20,020 nt of DNA. Source: a virus. The position numbers and the translations under genes are program-made. The notes under the pieces were generated by a model that saw nothing but the letters and a program-made list of their open reading frames with translations, did no database searches and was not told the DNA's origin. Below, piece after piece: positions 1 through 7,100 of the stretch; position 1 is the stretch's first letter, and every line of letters starts with the position of its first letter. The stretch covers positions 1 through 20,020 of IMG/VR virus record IMGVR_UViG_3300032360_000066; one strand, given 5' to 3'.

Positions 1-821
1 GCGGATGTACTTTCAGTAGTCAGGCTAGACCAGAGATAGTCACCTACAACAAGAATATCTGTATACGTTGTAGAAGATGAAGAATCAAATGTATTATTAA
101 ACTCTGATACCATATCAACTAAGGTAACCTTATGAATGATAGTCTTTGATGCATTATAATCAAGTACCCATAGGTGCGTAGAGTCACCAGATAAACAAAT
201 CCCCTGTAGTTTAGTAAATAAGGTTTCAGATTTTTTGATAAATGATTTATCACTAACTTTGAATTTATATATACGCTGTTCTTGATAGCCTATTCCATAG
301 ATATATCCACCTACTTCTACTACCTTATACATATCGGGAAACCCAGATGGATTTGTTAGTCTAGCATCTTCAACTTGTGGTGTTGTTGGAACAGCAGAAT
401 CAAACTGAATATTCTCTATGAAACCTGTCCATTTTGGATAATTCTGAGCACCTGTACCTATATGTACCTCTTTGTTATTTACTTCCATTGTAGGGGTACT
501 TACGGAGCTCTCAGCACTACCTGAGAGTGTGACTATAGATGGACTTGATGCATCAAGGTCATTAACTTGTTTTATCTTATCATCGGTATCATCATAATAG
601 ATAATATGGTTAGTTCCATCATCATTTATTTTTGCCATTGATGTTGCACTTACACTAGCTAATTTAGTTACATCTTCTGGACGACCTTCAAGTCTACCAT
701 CAACATTAACTGGCTCTATATTCTGGCTATTAGGTGTAGCGTCCAATGGTATATCAGCTTCTTCTGGAGTTGATATGGTTCCAGCGTGAAATGCCTTTAT
801 TTCTACTACTTGTTTAGGCAC
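1..821 (-). CDS. Structural protein, possibly propeller-like tail/stabiliser protein (partial, 3' end outside window)
   Basis: An open frame reads from a GTG at 821 to the left edge without a stop (273 codons seen). The GTG sits 8-9 bases after a strong GGAGGAG ribosome binding site, and the gene overlaps the end of the phosphoesterase gene by 8 bases. The protein begins MPKQVVEIKAFHAGTIS and continues through a segment reading DATPNSQNIEPVNVDGRLEG. Later come NNKEVHIGTG and beta-rich stretches such as GGYIYGIGYQEQRIYKFKV and THLWVLDYNASK, which resemble blades of a beta-propeller. No signal peptide or membrane segment is visible. The opening 'defined positions then ground-level parameters' style recalls phage structural proteins of the P22 gp10-like or tail-hub type, but this is only a resemblance. 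Coding is certain; the function is inferred from location and fold impression. Confidence 0.85.
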   Translation of the reverse strand, partial: MPKQVVEIKAFHAGTISTPEEADIPLDATPNSQNIEPVNVDGRLEGRPEDVTKLASVSATSMAKINDDGTNHIIYYDDTDDKIKQVNDLDASSPSIVTLSGSAESSVSTPTMEVNNKEVHIGTGAQNYPKWTGFIENIQFDSAVPTTPQVEDARLTNPSGFPDMYKVVEVGGYIYGIGYQEQRIYKFKVSDKSFIKKSETLFTKLQGICLSGDSTHLWVLDYNASKTIIHKVTLVDMVSEFNNTFDSSSSTTYTDILVVGDYLWSSLTTESTS

Positions 822-1575
822 TTATTATTTCTCCTCCGTAAGATGTGATTCCATCTACAATGTCTAATACAACAAGATTAAAGTTTCCATTGTGAAAAAT
901 ATCAACAAGACCAACATTATGTGTCCAGTTTGTTGGACGACCTTTAAGATAATCTTTTGACATATCAGTTAAGCACCCCATTGAGTAAGCCATATGTGGA
1001 CCAGAGATGTGAGTGATAACTGCTTTTTGGCTGTCATGAGTATGTCCATATATTATATTGCACCCCATTTGGAGAGCATGCGTTCTTGCATGAGCAATCC
1101 CTGCATAATGCCCACCATGATAAGCATATAACTTGCTTCCAAAAACTTTAAAAACTTCACCGTATGGATGCCATTCATATCCACGCTCATCAAAACCAAA
1201 AGCAGGTCTTGAGCCGTAATGTTCAAGATAAGGATTCTCCTGAACAAAATGGTCGAACCATATCTCATGATTACCTTGAGCGAATTGTTTTTTATTACAC
1301 TTAACTTCATTAAGGGCTTCATCTATTCTATCTAGTCCTCTATTGCCTTCTGCGATTTCTTTATTGATAGCAGGTAATTGATACTCAAGCGGTGGTCTTT
1401 TCTTCTTAGACCATTGCCAATGTGAAACACTTTCGCCATCAATTACGTCCCCTAATAGTAGGAATGCAGTTGGCTTCATGTGTCGTATAACATTTAAAGC
1501 ACATTTAAATGCCCTCTCGTCGTGATTTGGAAAATGAATATCTGGAAATACTACTACTCTTTCTTTTATTTTCAA
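814..1575 (-). CDS. Calcineurin-like metallophosphoesterase
   Basis: A 253-residue protein with the full set of metallophosphoesterase metal-binding motifs in order: D-x-H at residues 12-14, GDVID at 42-46, GNHE at 101-104, HGGHY near 153, and GHTHD at 177-181. The family hydrolyses phosphomonoesters or phosphodiesters with two divalent metals; all ligands appear intact, so the enzyme should be active. The substrate is not evident. Phage members include DNA-processing nucleases and cyclic-nucleotide or nucleotide phosphodiesterases. The start is a TTG preceded by AGGAG at 6-base spacing. The gene follows the endolysin by 36 bases and its end overlaps the next gene by 8 bases, so it is co-transcribed with late genes and not with the replication genes where phage phosphoesterases are more usual. 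No signal peptide is visible, suggesting cytoplasmic action or packaging in the virion. Confidence 0.9.
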   Translation of the reverse strand: MKIKERVVVFPDIHFPNHDERAFKCALNVIRHMKPTAFLLLGDVIDGESVSHWQWSKKKRPPLEYQLPAINKEIAEGNRGLDRIDEALNEVKCNKKQFAQGNHEIWFDHFVQENPYLEHYGSRPAFGFDERGYEWHPYGEVFKVFGSKLYAYHGGHYAGIAHARTHALQMGCNIIYGHTHDSQKAVITHISGPHMAYSMGCLTDMSKDYLKGRPTNWTHNVGLVDIFHNGNFNLVVLDIVDGITSYGGEIISA

Positions 1576-1611
1576 TAGAAACTCCTATTGTTTTATTTAT
1601 CATCTCTTCTC

Positions 1612-1989
1612 CTACAGTAATTCAAAATGAACTAGGTCATCGAATTTATTATCCTTAGTTTCAAAATCACCATCCCAGTCCCCACCCCAACGTACAGATA
1701 CATTAAGTCTCTTGGCAATGCCTTTAACGTACCCTCCAAAGTAATGAAATCTATCTCTGTCTGCCCAGTCTATTGGGTAAGGTGCAACATCCATAGCTTT
1801 GCCCTGAACATGCTTACCAAATTTAGTCTTGCTTTTTCCTTCTTCTACTAATTTATTTTGACGTTCCTGACTTCTCATGCCTTCAATAATAGTACAATCA
1901 AATTCTTTGACTACTTCATTAAATACATTCTGAAGTTTTGCATCAACGCCCCTCATTCTTTCCTTACTACGTTTTCCAAATTTCGGCAT
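1612..1989 (-). CDS. Endolysin, M15-type zinc peptidase (L-Ala-D-Glu or D-Ala-D-Ala endopeptidase-like)
   Basis: A 125-residue single-domain protein. It carries the M15 zinc signature: H60-V-Q-G-K-A-M-D67, where H60 and D67 are the predicted zinc ligands, and D118-x-x-H121 near the C-terminus, giving the catalytic acid and third ligand. The family cleaves peptide bonds in the peptidoglycan stem or crossbridge. The length matches small phage endolysins of the T5 type. There is no signal peptide or cell-wall-binding domain, so release would need a holin, and several small membrane proteins lie directly upstream. The ATG shares one base with the stop of the preceding gene (TAATG) and has only a weak AAGAAA-type ribosome binding site, so translation is probably coupled. 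It could alternatively act as a virion-associated lysin, but the location favours lysis. Confidence 0.9.
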   Translation of the reverse strand: MPKFGKRSKERMRGVDAKLQNVFNEVVKEFDCTIIEGMRSQERQNKLVEEGKSKTKFGKHVQGKAMDVAPYPIDWADRDRFHYFGGYVKGIAKRLNVSVRWGGDWDGDFETKDNKFDDLVHFELL

Positions 1990-2144
1990 TAGAATTTCTT
2001 TAGTATTTCTTTTATTTGAGAAACCATTTCATCATCTTTCTTTGTTGGTGTAGCTTTAGCTATTAAACCCAGAACCCAGATAACCATTCCTTTAGCTCCA
2101 CGTTTTTTTACTTGTCTTTCAATATACTTAGAAAGCATACTCAT
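1989..2144 (-). CDS. Small protein with P-x-x-K-D-D motif, lysis-cassette associated
   Basis: A 51-residue protein (MSMLSKYIERQVKKRGAKGM...). The ATG overlaps the upstream stop as ATGA and sits behind an AAAGGAGA ribosome binding site; the stop overlaps the endolysin start as TAATG. A short hydrophobic stretch (VIWVLGLIA, residues 21-29) follows a basic N-terminus, then comes A-T-P-T-K-K-D-D and a charged helix ending in KKF. The hydrophobic run is short for a transmembrane helix but could be a membrane-binding amphipathic segment. It shares the motif K-x-[ST]-P-[ST]-x-K-D-D with the gene immediately upstream, suggesting the two arose by duplication. Similar tiny proteins are common next to phage endolysins. 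A role in lysis or lysis control is inferred from position only. Confidence 0.75.
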   Translation of the reverse strand: MSMLSKYIERQVKKRGAKGMVIWVLGLIAKATPTKKDDEMVSQIKEILKKF

Positions 2145-2293
2145 TTTTTTTCTCCTTTAACCATCTTAGTTAAACCTTGGATAATGACATCCAAGAGAAT
2201 ATCGTCCTTATCAGAAGGACTCATTTTTACTATTTTTTCTAGAATCATGAATCCAAGTAGAACCCACTCCCAGTTTGTTGATAACCATTCCAT
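2141..2293 (-). CDS. Small membrane-associated protein, holin-like candidate
   Basis: A 50-residue protein (MEWLSTNWEWVLLGFMILEKIVKM...). A single hydrophobic segment covers about residues 8-21, followed by S-P-S-D-K-D-D and a charged C-terminal helix. I chose the ATG at 2293 because it forms a TAATG overlap with the upstream stop and has GGAG six bases before it. An alternative in-frame ATG at 2305 would add MEYI but lacks a ribosome binding site. The end overlaps the next gene as ATGA. One short hydrophobic helix, small size and position two genes before the endolysin fit a holin or holin accessory protein, but several neighbours compete for that role. The downstream 51-residue protein shares its P-x-x-K-D-D region. 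Confidence 0.75.
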   Translation of the reverse strand: MEWLSTNWEWVLLGFMILEKIVKMSPSDKDDILLDVIIQGLTKMVKGEKK

Positions 2294-2496
2294 TATGTAC
2301 TCCATGCTATTATGAAAGTTATTATTCCCATACCTCCAAGTATGTAATTACGCCAGTTCTCTAACGACCTTGTGCGACCATTAGATAATTTTAGCTGTTC
2401 TTTAATATCTGGCAATTCTCTATTTAGTATTGTTTCAATACGGGTAAGCCTTTCTTTTACATCTCCACGATAGTCATCAATATTCTTATAATCCAT
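2293..2496 (-). CDS. Small coiled-coil protein with C-terminal membrane anchor (XhlA/holin-like)
   Basis: A 67-residue protein. Residues about 10-40 form a charged heptad-like helix (VKERLTRIETILNRELPDI), followed by a basic amphipathic stretch (GRTRSLENWRN) and a hydrophobic C-terminal segment at about 51-65 (YILGGMGIITFIIAW) with only two residues after it. This layout of cytoplasmic coiled coil then tail anchor is that of XhlA-type lysis accessory proteins and some short holins. Both ends are TAATG overlaps with neighbouring genes, so it is translated as part of a coupled series running to the endolysin. The exact role (holin, antiholin or accessory) cannot be separated from its neighbours by reading alone. 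Confidence 0.8.
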   Translation of the reverse strand: MDYKNIDDYRGDVKERLTRIETILNRELPDIKEQLKLSNGRTRSLENWRNYILGGMGIITFIIAWST

Positions 2497-2807
2497 TATT
2501 TCTGACTCCCATTAATTCTACCACTTACATAACTTACCTTTTCTGATAAATCAGAAATTTCACGGATAACATCTTCTCTATGTCGAAGAGATATTTCGTC
2601 TGATTTGTTCCACCTCTCAATTAGCTTTATAATCATACTTTCCATATTAGCTAATGTTTCAGATTGTCCACGATTTTCAACCTTTAAATCTTCTAAAGTT
2701 TTTTGCTGAGAATCTGACTTCTTTGACATTGATACCACCAGATAGACAAACATCACGCCCACTACGCCAATCATTCCTGCTTCGCCATAAATTGCCATAA
2801 AATCCAT
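2496..2807 (-). CDS. Membrane-anchored coiled-coil protein, holin/lysis-associated candidate
   Basis: A 103-residue protein. An N-terminal transmembrane segment covers about residues 10-27 (GMIGVVGVMFVYLVVSM), followed by SKK as a positive flank. The remaining 75 residues are charged and predicted to be coiled-coil. The order of N-terminal anchor and cytoplasmic helical tail resembles BhlA/UviB-type putative holins, although this protein is somewhat longer. The ATG follows AAGGA at 8-base spacing, and the stop overlaps the next gene as TAATG. It starts a run of five coupled genes ending with the endolysin, which supports a lysis function. The family assignment is a resemblance, not a match I could test. 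Confidence 0.82.
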   Translation of the reverse strand: MDFMAIYGEAGMIGVVGVMFVYLVVSMSKKSDSQQKTLEDLKVENRGQSETLANMESMIIKLIERWNKSDEISLRHREDVIREISDLSEKVSYVSGRINGSQK

Positions 2808-2901
2808 TCTTTAAATCCTTAGTTGACATTTGTCACCATTTTTCATATTTAATCCTTGTTTTTCATACTATTTATCCGAAATGTAGCATAATTCGCACAT
2901 T

Positions 2902-3219
2902 TTACTTCTTTTTACGCTTTCCCCAACTAAGTGGGTTAATGTTAAATTCTTTCTCATAGAAGTTCACTTTCTCTTCGAGTTGCTCCCGTTGTACCTTTTC
3001 TTCCACCATATGTTTGTCCAGTAAATCCCCAATTTTAACATCAGCCGTGACCATCTCTTCTTCAAGGCTTCCCAGTCGAGACTCGATACGCCAATAACCA
3101 TAAACAAGCATCCCGACCAAAACAAGTAACTGCCCCAGCCATTTGAGATTGATACTAACCACAGCATTATCATCAACGACAGTACCCTTGTAACTTCGAG
3201 CAGTCTCAAGTTCAGCCAT
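2902..3219 (-). CDS. Single-pass membrane protein with coiled coil, unknown (lysis-region)
   Basis: A 105-residue protein. Residues 1-24 are polar, a transmembrane helix covers about 28-46 (LGQLLVLVGMLVYGYWRIE), and the rest is a long charged coiled coil ending in a very basic GKRKKK tail. It resembles the neighbouring lysis-region proteins in architecture (anchor plus helical tail) without obvious sequence identity. Its ribosome binding site is weak (AAGAAG about 10 bases before the ATG). A perfect TATAAT lies 20 bases upstream of the start, so it may head a separate lysis transcript. A gap of 94 bases follows its stop. The role is unknown; holin, spanin-like or accessory functions are all possible. 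Confidence 0.8.
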   Translation of the reverse strand: MAELETARSYKGTVVDDNAVVSINLKWLGQLLVLVGMLVYGYWRIESRLGSLEEEMVTADVKIGDLLDKHMVEEKVQREQLEEKVNFYEKEFNINPLSWGKRKKK

Positions 3220-3238
3220 TTAAACATACTTCTTGTCG

Positions 3239-3269
3239 ATTATAGAAACATAATGCTTGGGGGTTACAA
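3239..3269 (-). promoter_or_regulatory. Candidate sigma70-like promoter for the lysis genes
   Basis: On the minus strand a perfect TATAAT (3244-3239) is preceded by TTGTAA (3269-3264), which matches four of six bases of the -35 consensus, with a 19-base spacer. Transcription would start near 3232, just ahead of the 105-residue gene. The long spacer and AT-rich background make this a tentative call. The TTGTAA lies in the loop region of a small hairpin. Confidence 0.3.
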
Positions 3270-3291
3270 TCCCCGTAAAAACATACTTTAC
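3260..3291 (-). other. Two adjacent small hairpins downstream of the 77-residue gene
   Basis: Two inverted repeats stand side by side in the 91-base gap between genes: GTAAA-7-TTTAC (3275-3291) and GGGG-7-CCCC (3260-3274). Neither is followed by a U-rich tract on the minus strand, so a classical intrinsic terminator is not supported. They could be a processing or stability element, or be part of the promoter region just downstream. A 10-base sequence, AAACATACTT, occurs at 3222-3231 and again at 3279-3288. Confidence 0.35.
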
Positions 3292-3310
3292 AGGGATTCC
3301 ATAGCTTGTG

Positions 3311-3544
3311 CTACTCGACCACTTCTGCTTCTTCAGGTTCTTCAAGGGCTTTCTCCAATTTCTTCATAAAGAACTCACGTCCACCTTGTAGTTGGGCTAG
3401 ATTGAACATACTACTTCCAATCTTCCTGTCTAGGTCGGCTACATGATTAACAAGCATTACCTGTTCTTCATTTAAGTCTTCTGGTTTGTACTCGACATCG
3501 TTGATAACGACAGTCTGCTGTTCTTTTTGTTTTTTATCAGACAT
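3311..3544 (-). CDS. Small helical protein, unknown function
   Basis: A 77-residue protein (MSDKKQKEQQTVVINDVEYKPEDLNEEQ...). It opens with a charged leader, then a short beta unit reading VVINDVEYKPEDL, then a helical stretch with LDRKIGSSMFNLAQLQGGREFFMKKLEKAL, and an acidic tail. This 'I-x-D/G-V-E-Y-x-x-E-D-L then helical pair' pattern is one I associate with small conserved proteins near the tail and lysis genes of marine phages (DUF6447-like); the name is recalled, not tested. AAGGA lies 8 bases before the ATG. Its stop is TAG, and a gap with two hairpins follows. No membrane segment is visible. Confidence 0.8.
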   Translation of the reverse strand: MSDKKQKEQQTVVINDVEYKPEDLNEEQVMLVNHVADLDRKIGSSMFNLAQLQGGREFFMKKLEKALEEPEEAEVVE

Positions 3545-3561
3545 TATTTATCCTTTTTGGT

Positions 3562-3885
3562 TTACAGAGCTTGAATATCAGTCTTCAAGGTTTCCCACCC
3601 TTCTTTCTGAGATGTTGACTCTGCTATTGAATTATCACACATGGCGATTCTATCGTCACACATGGCTACTGTTACCTCTTGAACTGAATCTGCACCTGCT
3701 TTACCAGTTTCAGCATCATAGGTCTTTTTTGATAGTTTGATAGTTTCGTGGGACACTTCAGCTCTTGCTTCACGAACCACGACTCCATCGCTATCTTGTA
3801 CTTCAGAAACAGCAGGAGCATCAACTACTACAGTCTTTGCTACTGACCATTTCTTGTTCTTTTTTCTTAATGCATAGTCTTTCAT
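3562..3885 (-). CDS. Hypothetical protein, unknown function
   Basis: A 107-residue protein that I do not recognise. It starts with a basic segment (MKDYALRKKNKKWSV), has a beta-rich middle rich in valine and acidic residues, and near residues 73-85 contains a short internal duplication, I-A-M-C-D, spaced so that AMCDDR is followed by AMCDNS. It ends with a helical segment. Translation should be strong, since TAAAGGAG lies 7 bases before the ATG. It sits between the fibre genes and the lysis genes with its two small neighbours, so a tail-fibre-associated or virion role is possible but unsupported. Confidence 0.8.
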   Translation of the reverse strand: MKDYALRKKNKKWSVAKTVVVDAPAVSEVQDSDGVVVREARAEVSHETIKLSKKTYDAETGKAGADSVQEVTVAMCDDRIAMCDNSIAESTSQKEGWETLKTDIQAL

Positions 3886-3900
3886 AGCTATACTCCTTTA

Positions 3901-4167
3901 TTAGTCTTCAAGCCCGTCAACGTAGCTAGACCAAGATGATTTCAATTCATCTGTCCATACTAAATTGGCTATATCTTGAACTTCTATTGGTTCACCTGAC
4001 ACATCTGCATCAGGAGTTAAAACTTTTCTATGTGCTGAACGAGATAATTCTGTCCAACCATCTGCATCAGAGCCTTCAGAAACAACTGTTGATTCCCTGA
4101 CTCCAATCTTCTTAAATCCACCATTAACTTGGATTTGGTCTATTCTTGTTTCTTTTTTAAGTGCCAT
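3901..4167 (-). CDS. Small conserved phage-type protein, unknown function
   Basis: An 88-residue protein (MALKKETRIDQIQVNGGFKKIGVRESTVV...). It has a beta-rich first half and a helical second half containing an S-x-H-R-K-V-L-T-P-D-A-D motif followed by V-x-D-I-A-x-L-V-W-T. The pattern of a hairpin giving 'R-E-S-T-V', then H-R-x-V-L-T-P, then D-I-A-x-x-x-W-T is familiar from small proteins downstream of fibre genes in marine phages; the function is not known to me. AAGGA precedes the ATG by 7 bases. It lies 14 bases after the large fibre gene, so it is probably on the same transcript. Confidence 0.82.
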   Translation of the reverse strand: MALKKETRIDQIQVNGGFKKIGVRESTVVSEGSDADGWTELSRSAHRKVLTPDADVSGEPIEVQDIANLVWTDELKSSWSSYVDGLED

Positions 4168-4181
4168 AATTGAATCCTTGA

Positions 4182-7100
4182 TTAATCATCTGTTTCGTAT
4201 TGAATTGAAAAATAAATATCTTCGTCAGCACCTGATACATCATCACCATCAACTTTATCCCAAGCATATGCCGATGCTGTTTCATAGAAGAATATATGTT
4301 CACTAGTATTGGTATAACAGGATATATTATTAGATTTGCTGTTAGGAGACATACTTTTCATCATAACATCTCCCCCAACTGCATTGTGTTTAACCGTAAA
4401 TGGTAGTCCTTGTACTAAAAAATCCCCAGATACAGCACTTACATTACCAAGATTAGCCCATAAAGTAACCAAAGCCCCAATTTTCACATATCTAGTGTTT
4501 GCAGTAATAATATCACATGACCAATTTGCAGGTAAGGTAGGAGTCCAACTGCCTTCTTCGTAGGAATCTAGAGTTTCACCAAAAGATGAGGTTAATCTTA
4601 CTCCACCTTTAGCCCATAATAAGCCCTCACTTATGTTAGTGCCTGAACCTGTCGCATTTACAACCCCTTGAAATGTGGCTAATGCTCCAAATGTAGCAAC
4701 TCCACCAAATGTAGAACCAAGTCCACTACCATCAATCTCTACAAGATTACTTCCATTTACACCAATAAGATTTTTTGTAACGCCACTTGTGTTTTTAGCA
4801 TTTAACATATTATTATTTGGAAGTAAAACTGTCCCACCAAAAGTAGCGTTGCCTGAAGAGTTTAGTGTAAAACAAGATGCATCATTTCCATTTAGAAACT
4901 GCAATTCATCATCAGGTGATACTGCTTTTATTTTCCAATAATCTTCGTTTGTCGCACCATTATCAGAAATAAGAGATAGAGTAGCATCACCATTGCTTGT
5001 GTCTGTACTCTTTATAACTACTTGGGGGGCATCATTGAGAACTGTAAATTGACCTATCGAAGTCAAAGTACCTGCAAATGTGGCATTGCCTCCGTCTGCT
5101 ATATTAAAAACATTTGTTCCACCAGAAGAGCCATCATATACTGAAAAAATATTAGTTGTGTTGGAGTTAATAGTCGCTGTTTGTGTTCCACCGTGCCATA
5201 ATTGTAATTGAATACCACTCGCACTTGCTGAAACCATTTTTTGAAAAGTATCTCCTGTAGTATCCCCTATTGTTAACGCTGTAGTTGAACCACCAGTAAT
5301 TGCGACATCCCCAGCAAATGTGGCATTGCCTACAAGAAAATTATGCTCACTTCCATAATATTTTAATGGTTTATAAGCATTGTCTGCATCATTCATCGAG
5401 AGAATTCTTGCTTCATCAGCTTCTGATGTCAATGCTAAATTACCATCTGTTCCATTATGTATGTGAAGTCCAGCATATTTTGGAGCCGCTGTCCCAATTC
5501 CGACATTGCCATCTGCTTTTATTCTAACTTTTTCATTATATGAAGAATCTGAATAAGTAAGAAATTTAATATCGCCATATGCACTCCAACTTGCCGCTCG
5601 TCCTGTAGCAGTCCCCTCATCTAATACGATTCTTCTATCACCATGATTAGATAAAATTGATTTACCTTCAGGTATTATTACATGACCACCAAATGTGGCA
5701 TCGTGGGATGAATCAAGAGTTAAAGCCAAGTCTGAACTCGTTTCTCCATCTGTATAAAATTTTATAAATTTACTTGTATGACCAAACACAATCATTGCAT
5801 TATCTGCACTATTACCGTCAATTAAGTTTGTTACCCACATACTGGTAAGACCAACATTACCAAAAGTACTATGACCTGTAGCTGTAATTGGACCTGAACC
5901 TATCGTTCCAGCAAATGTGGCTCCAGATGAAGTTAACACCAATGATGAGGCATCTGCGTCTACAGAAAATCTTGTAGCATTTGGACTAGTGCTTAAATTA
6001 TATAATTGCCATTTAGTCTGACTACCCTCAACCCCTGCTAACCACCTATCATTACCTCCTTGACTATGCAAATTCCAAGATGCCGTAGTGGTTGCCGATG
6101 AATTAATTCTCATATACGCATGGGTAGTTGAATTGGTAGCTATATCCCCAGTAAATGTACCAGTAGTTCCTGAGATACCAGCAGTAGATGTAATTGCTCC
6201 TGAACCTATTGTCCCACCAATTACAGCGTTTCTTCCTAAATGTAAATCACGAGGACGAGTTGCTCCAGAAGCACCGATATCACCAACATTATCGGTTTCC
6301 CAGAGTATATCTGATGAACCAATCATTGAAAGATGAGTGCCTGCAATTGGCAGACTAAATATTTCGGTGGATGATTGTCCAGTATAGAATTGAATACCAT
6401 CTCCATGAGATGCAATCTCTCCACGCCTTGTACCTCCTTCACTTAACCATTCAATATTCCCCCCGTTTACATCAAGCAACAGAGTCTTGCCTGCACCACC
6501 TACTCTGACATCCCCAGAAAATGTGGCGTTGCCTACACTTGTTCCACTTAAGGTAAGTGCAGTTGTTGCTCCATTGCCAACCTTAAAATTCATTCCATTC
6601 TCATGGGTAGCACCTTGCTCTGAACTTATTTCACCAATGGTTGTTCCCCATTCATTTTCAAATTCCAATGTACAGGCTTGACTCCCTGCGGTTCGTTTGA
6701 TTGTTAATTTTGGAGTGGTGGACTTTGATATTAAGACATCCCCAGCAAATGTGGCGTTTTGAGATGTGTCAAAAGACAAGGCTACTGCATTTGCTGAATA
6801 AATTTTAGGAAAATAAGAAGTAGATTGACTACCAAAAGCACCAATCATTACCTCTCCAGTAGTCCCCATAGCCTTCATTCCTGCGACAGCGTTACCTCCA
6901 CCTGTCTCCAATTTCAGAAATGGTTCATAGGGGCTACCATCAGCACGAATAGTTAATGTAGCGTATCCATCAGTAGTTTCTTTTATTAAAACATCTCCAG
7001 TAAATGTGGCTGACCCATCACCGAGTATCTGTGCTTTTACATTATCGTCTTTATCATTAAATGTTGTTATATACTTTGATGAAGTACCATCGGTTGCTCT

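Noticed and set aside
1053-1322. Minus-strand frame of 89 residues inside the phosphoesterase gene
   Set aside because: It is out of frame within a gene whose catalytic motifs are intact across the whole stretch, so it is a shadow, not a nested gene.
2823-2851. Plus-strand TTGACA followed after 17 bases by TATTTA
   Set aside because: The -10 match is poor (three of six), it would point against every gene in the window and there is no plus-strand gene to serve.
2879-2902. Inverted repeat AAATGT/ACATTT just after the 105-residue gene as a terminator
   Set aside because: The stem is only six AT-rich pairs with a 12-base loop and no U-tract, too weak to call.
2964-3227. Alternative minus-strand frame of 87 residues overlapping the 105-residue gene
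   Set aside because: Its composition (Trp/Leu-rich with scattered charges) is frame-shadow-like, and the 105-residue frame has a membrane helix plus coiled coil with normal composition.
3251-3300. Riboswitch or tRNA-like structure in the gap before the lysis genes
   Set aside because: Only two short hairpins are visible; no conserved riboswitch core or cloverleaf can be drawn.
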